DNA from: Sediminibacterium sp. Gen4
Lineage (GTDB): Bacteria > Bacteroidota > Bacteroidia > Chitinophagales > Chitinophagaceae
Assembly (NCBI GenBank): GCA_013391385.1
Contig: JACBFI010000013.1
Coordinates: forward strand, 1-64,000
Length of the DNA: 64,000 bases
Reading direction: 5' to 3'
How positions within the stretch are numbered: the stretch's first letter is position 1; each line of letters opens with the position of its first letter. Below the pieces are notes generated by a model. It was not told the origin of the DNA and ran no database searches. It saw nothing but the letters and a program-made list of their open reading frames with translations. Positions 62,306 to 64,000 of this stretch are shown one piece after another. Both the position numbers and the translations under genes were made by a program.

Positions 62306-63361
62306 ATGGATGCTAATATAAAAATGCAATTATCTTGTCCCATGCCCAAATTCGATTTTGATACCATTAATTTAGGACATGGTAGTGGAGGAGTATTGAC
62401 GCATAAATTATTGAGTAGTGGTGTATTTGATGTACTCAAAAATGATCAGCTTAATCAAAAGCATGATGGTGCTATATTTGATTTGAAAGGACAACTTGCT
62501 TTCAGTACAGATAGTTATGTAGTAAATCCTATTTTTTTCCCGGGCGGTGATATTGGAGAACTTGCTATTAATGGAACTGTAAACGACCTTGCTATGTGCG
62601 GAGCAATGGCTAAATATCTATCATTGGCGTTTATTATTGAAGAAGGTTTGCGAATGGAAACATTTTGGCAAATACTTGACAGTATTAAAAAATGCTGCGA
62701 CAAGGCAGGAGTGCAAGTTGTAACTGGCGATACAAAAGTGGTAGAGAAGGGGAAAGGTGATCAGATTTTTATCAATACTTCCGGAATAGGGTTAGTTCAT
62801 GAACACGCCAGAATTGGGTTGTCCAGTATTCAAAAAGGAGATGTTCTTATTGTGAGTGGGAATTTAGCGGCACATGGCATTGCTATCATGAGTAAGAGAG
62901 AAGGATTAGAATTTGAAACTGATATTGTGAGTGATACTACAAACTTGAATTTTACAGTTGAAAAATTACTTAATAAGTTCGGATTGGATATTCATTTTCT
63001 TAGAGATGCTACTAGAGGTGGATTGGCTTCAGTGCTTAATGAGATAGCAAAGGATGGTTCACAAGGAATCGATATTCGACAGATAGATATTCCTATGGAA
63101 GAGCAGGTAAGTGGAGCATGCGAAATGCTTGGACTTGACCCGCTGTATGTGGCTAACGAAGGTGTATTTATTTTAGTTGTAAAAAAAGAAATTGCTAAAG
63201 AAGTCCTTGATTTTCTTAAAAATGATGAAAACGGGAAAATGGCATCTATAATGGGGAGTATCACAGATCAACATATTGGACAGGTAATACTTGAAAGTAG
63301 CATAGGCGGTAAGCGTGTTGTCAATATGTTGCCTGGTGAACAATTACCACGTATATGTTAA
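62306..63361 (+). CDS. hypE: Hydrogenase expression/formation protein HypE
   Basis: This 351-residue ATP-dependent dehydratase turns the carbamoyl group on its C-terminal cysteine into thiocyanate. The HGSGG motif is near residue 25, RDATRGGLA mid-protein, and the protein ends in PRIC with the acceptor Cys351. An inner ATG at residue 7 is also possible. Confidence 0.95.
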   Translation: MDANIKMQLSCPMPKFDFDTINLGHGSGGVLTHKLLSSGVFDVLKNDQLNQKHDGAIFDLKGQLAFSTDSYVVNPIFFPGGDIGELAINGTVNDLAMCGAMAKYLSLAFIIEEGLRMETFWQILDSIKKCCDKAGVQVVTGDTKVVEKGKGDQIFINTSGIGLVHEHARIGLSSIQKGDVLIVSGNLAAHGIAIMSKREGLEFETDIVSDTTNLNFTVEKLLNKFGLDIHFLRDATRGGLASVLNEIAKDGSQGIDIRQIDIPMEEQVSGACEMLGLDPLYVANEGVFILVVKKEIAKEVLDFLKNDENGKMASIMGSITDQHIGQVILESSIGGKRVVNMLPGEQLPRIC

Positions 63362-63376
63362 TTGAAATAATTATAA

Positions 63377-64000
63377 TTGAATAAAATTAAAAAGATAGCA
63401 GAATTTTATGGGCAGTTGGATAATCCATTGCTTGCTCCTCGAGGGGTATTTATGCATGATAACACCTTAGTCGTTTCAGATACAGGTCAAAACAGAGTTT
63501 TTATATGGCATGATTTTAATTTTCAAACATTTCAAAAGCCAAATGTCATTTTGGGACAAAAAGATGATCATCAGATGGATCGTAATGCTGGTAAAGAGGT
63601 CTCAGGCTCTTCTTTGCAATATCCATCCGGCATTTGGACCAATGGTGAAAAAATAATAGTTGCAGATGCATGGAACCATCGAGTTTTGGTTTGGAATCAA
63701 ATGCCAACTAAAAATTTCCAAGAAGCGGACATAGTAATTGGTCAAAAAGATTTCAATAGTAATCTCCCGAACATTGAAGGTATAGGAAAGTCTCCAGACA
63801 ATAATACATTGAATTGGCCTTATGGTGTTTATAGTAATGGCTCAGAACTTTGGATTGCTGATACTGGAAATCGTCGAGTATTGTATTTTGAAAAAATCCC
63901 TTCTAAAAATTTTGCTAATGCTAGTGAAGTGATTGGGCAGAATAATTTTTTTGAGAAAGATTATGATAATAATAATGCGGTCTGGCCATATTCAATAAAA
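63377..64000 (+). CDS. NHL-repeat beta-propeller protein, 3' end beyond the window
   Basis: An open frame of 208 codons from a TTG runs off the right edge. Three NHL-type repeats are visible: LVVSDTGQNRVFIW, IIVADAWNHRVLVW and LWIADTGNRRVLYF, separated by about 60-75 residues and each followed by an (V/I)IGQ motif. No signal peptide is seen in the chosen start. It follows hypE by 15 bp and therefore belongs to the hydrogenase locus. It may serve in electron transfer, assembly or protein binding; the function is not known. Confidence 0.8.
   Translation, partial: MNKIKKIAEFYGQLDNPLLAPRGVFMHDNTLVVSDTGQNRVFIWHDFNFQTFQKPNVILGQKDDHQMDRNAGKEVSGSSLQYPSGIWTNGEKIIVADAWNHRVLVWNQMPTKNFQEADIVIGQKDFNSNLPNIEGIGKSPDNNTLNWPYGVYSNGSELWIADTGNRRVLYFEKIPSKNFANASEVIGQNNFFEKDYDNNNAVWPYSIK

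Larger units (their letters stand above)
50051..64000. mobile_element. Genomic island carrying an uptake [NiFe]-hydrogenase locus (right end not seen)
   Basis: The left border is the abrupt end of the exonuclease gene. Inside, the DNA is visibly more AT-rich than the flank. At least five reading frames appear to use TTG starts (50614, 51280, 55572, 58516, 63377), and all 14 coding regions are on the plus strand. The cargo is a full hydrogenase set: two TetR regulators, structural genes hupSL, protease hupD, hypABFCDE, and TPR and NHL proteins. No integrase or transposase is seen within the window, so the transfer mechanism is unknown and mobility is an inference. Confidence 0.65.

Overview
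The window looks like a chromosome segment of an aerobic member of the Bacteroidota, most likely Chitinophagaceae or a close relative. This is inferred, since no rRNA is present. Supporting signs are Bacteroidota-type promoters (TTTG about 19 bp upstream of TAnnTTTG, clearest at the tRNA-Lys, prfC and hydrogenase genes), a bacillithiol enzyme (BshC), a fused MoaC-MoaB protein, DUF2452/DUF2911/DUF1761 proteins, secreted GH20 and GH29 glycosidases, and intergenic hairpins built from short repeated words.

Layout. 1-3530: tRNA-Lys, a short-chain dehydrogenase, a SAM hydroxide adenosyltransferase and lipoamide dehydrogenase. 3690-17700: one co-directional molybdenum block. Two exported molybdo-hydroxylase modules (2Fe-2S subunit plus Tat-exported catalytic subunit) flank a nearly complete cofactor pathway: xdhC, mocA, moaA, moeA, moaD, moeB-rhodanese, moaE and moaCB. 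A cytochrome c, a TSUP-family transporter, a periplasmic SUOX-like protein and a GC-rich structured RNA candidate lie inside the block. 17700-31500: mixed housekeeping genes (prfC, rimO, bshC, dadA-like), a sensor kinase, a sterol-desaturase-like protein and hydrolases. 31500-49740: mostly minus strand: purE, alpha-L-fucosidase, pdxJ, DUF proteins, an outer-membrane barrel, beta-hexosaminidase, ahcY, a divergent Lrp regulator and valS. A plus-strand ubiD lies among them.

49900-64000: an apparent genomic island. A DnaQ-type exonuclease gene breaks off after about 49 codons. What follows is AT-rich DNA with TTG starts and a complete uptake [NiFe]-hydrogenase locus of the cyanobacterial HupSL (group 2a) type. 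The order is TetR, unknown ORF, TetR, hupS, hupL, hupD, unknown ORF, TPR protein, hypA, hypB, hypF, hypC, hypD, hypE and an NHL-repeat protein cut by the window end. The two related TetR regulators sit beside a repeated operator-like dyad, TAGAAA-N4-TTTCTA. Two copies lie exactly 20 bp apart on the hupS promoter, one lies before hypA, and a degenerate copy lies between the TetR genes. I infer a self-contained, regulated H2-oxidation module acquired by transfer. Its electron acceptor and right border lie outside the window.

Translation starts were moved inward from the longest reading frame where an internal start fitted the protein family, a signal peptide or a promoter better; each case is noted.
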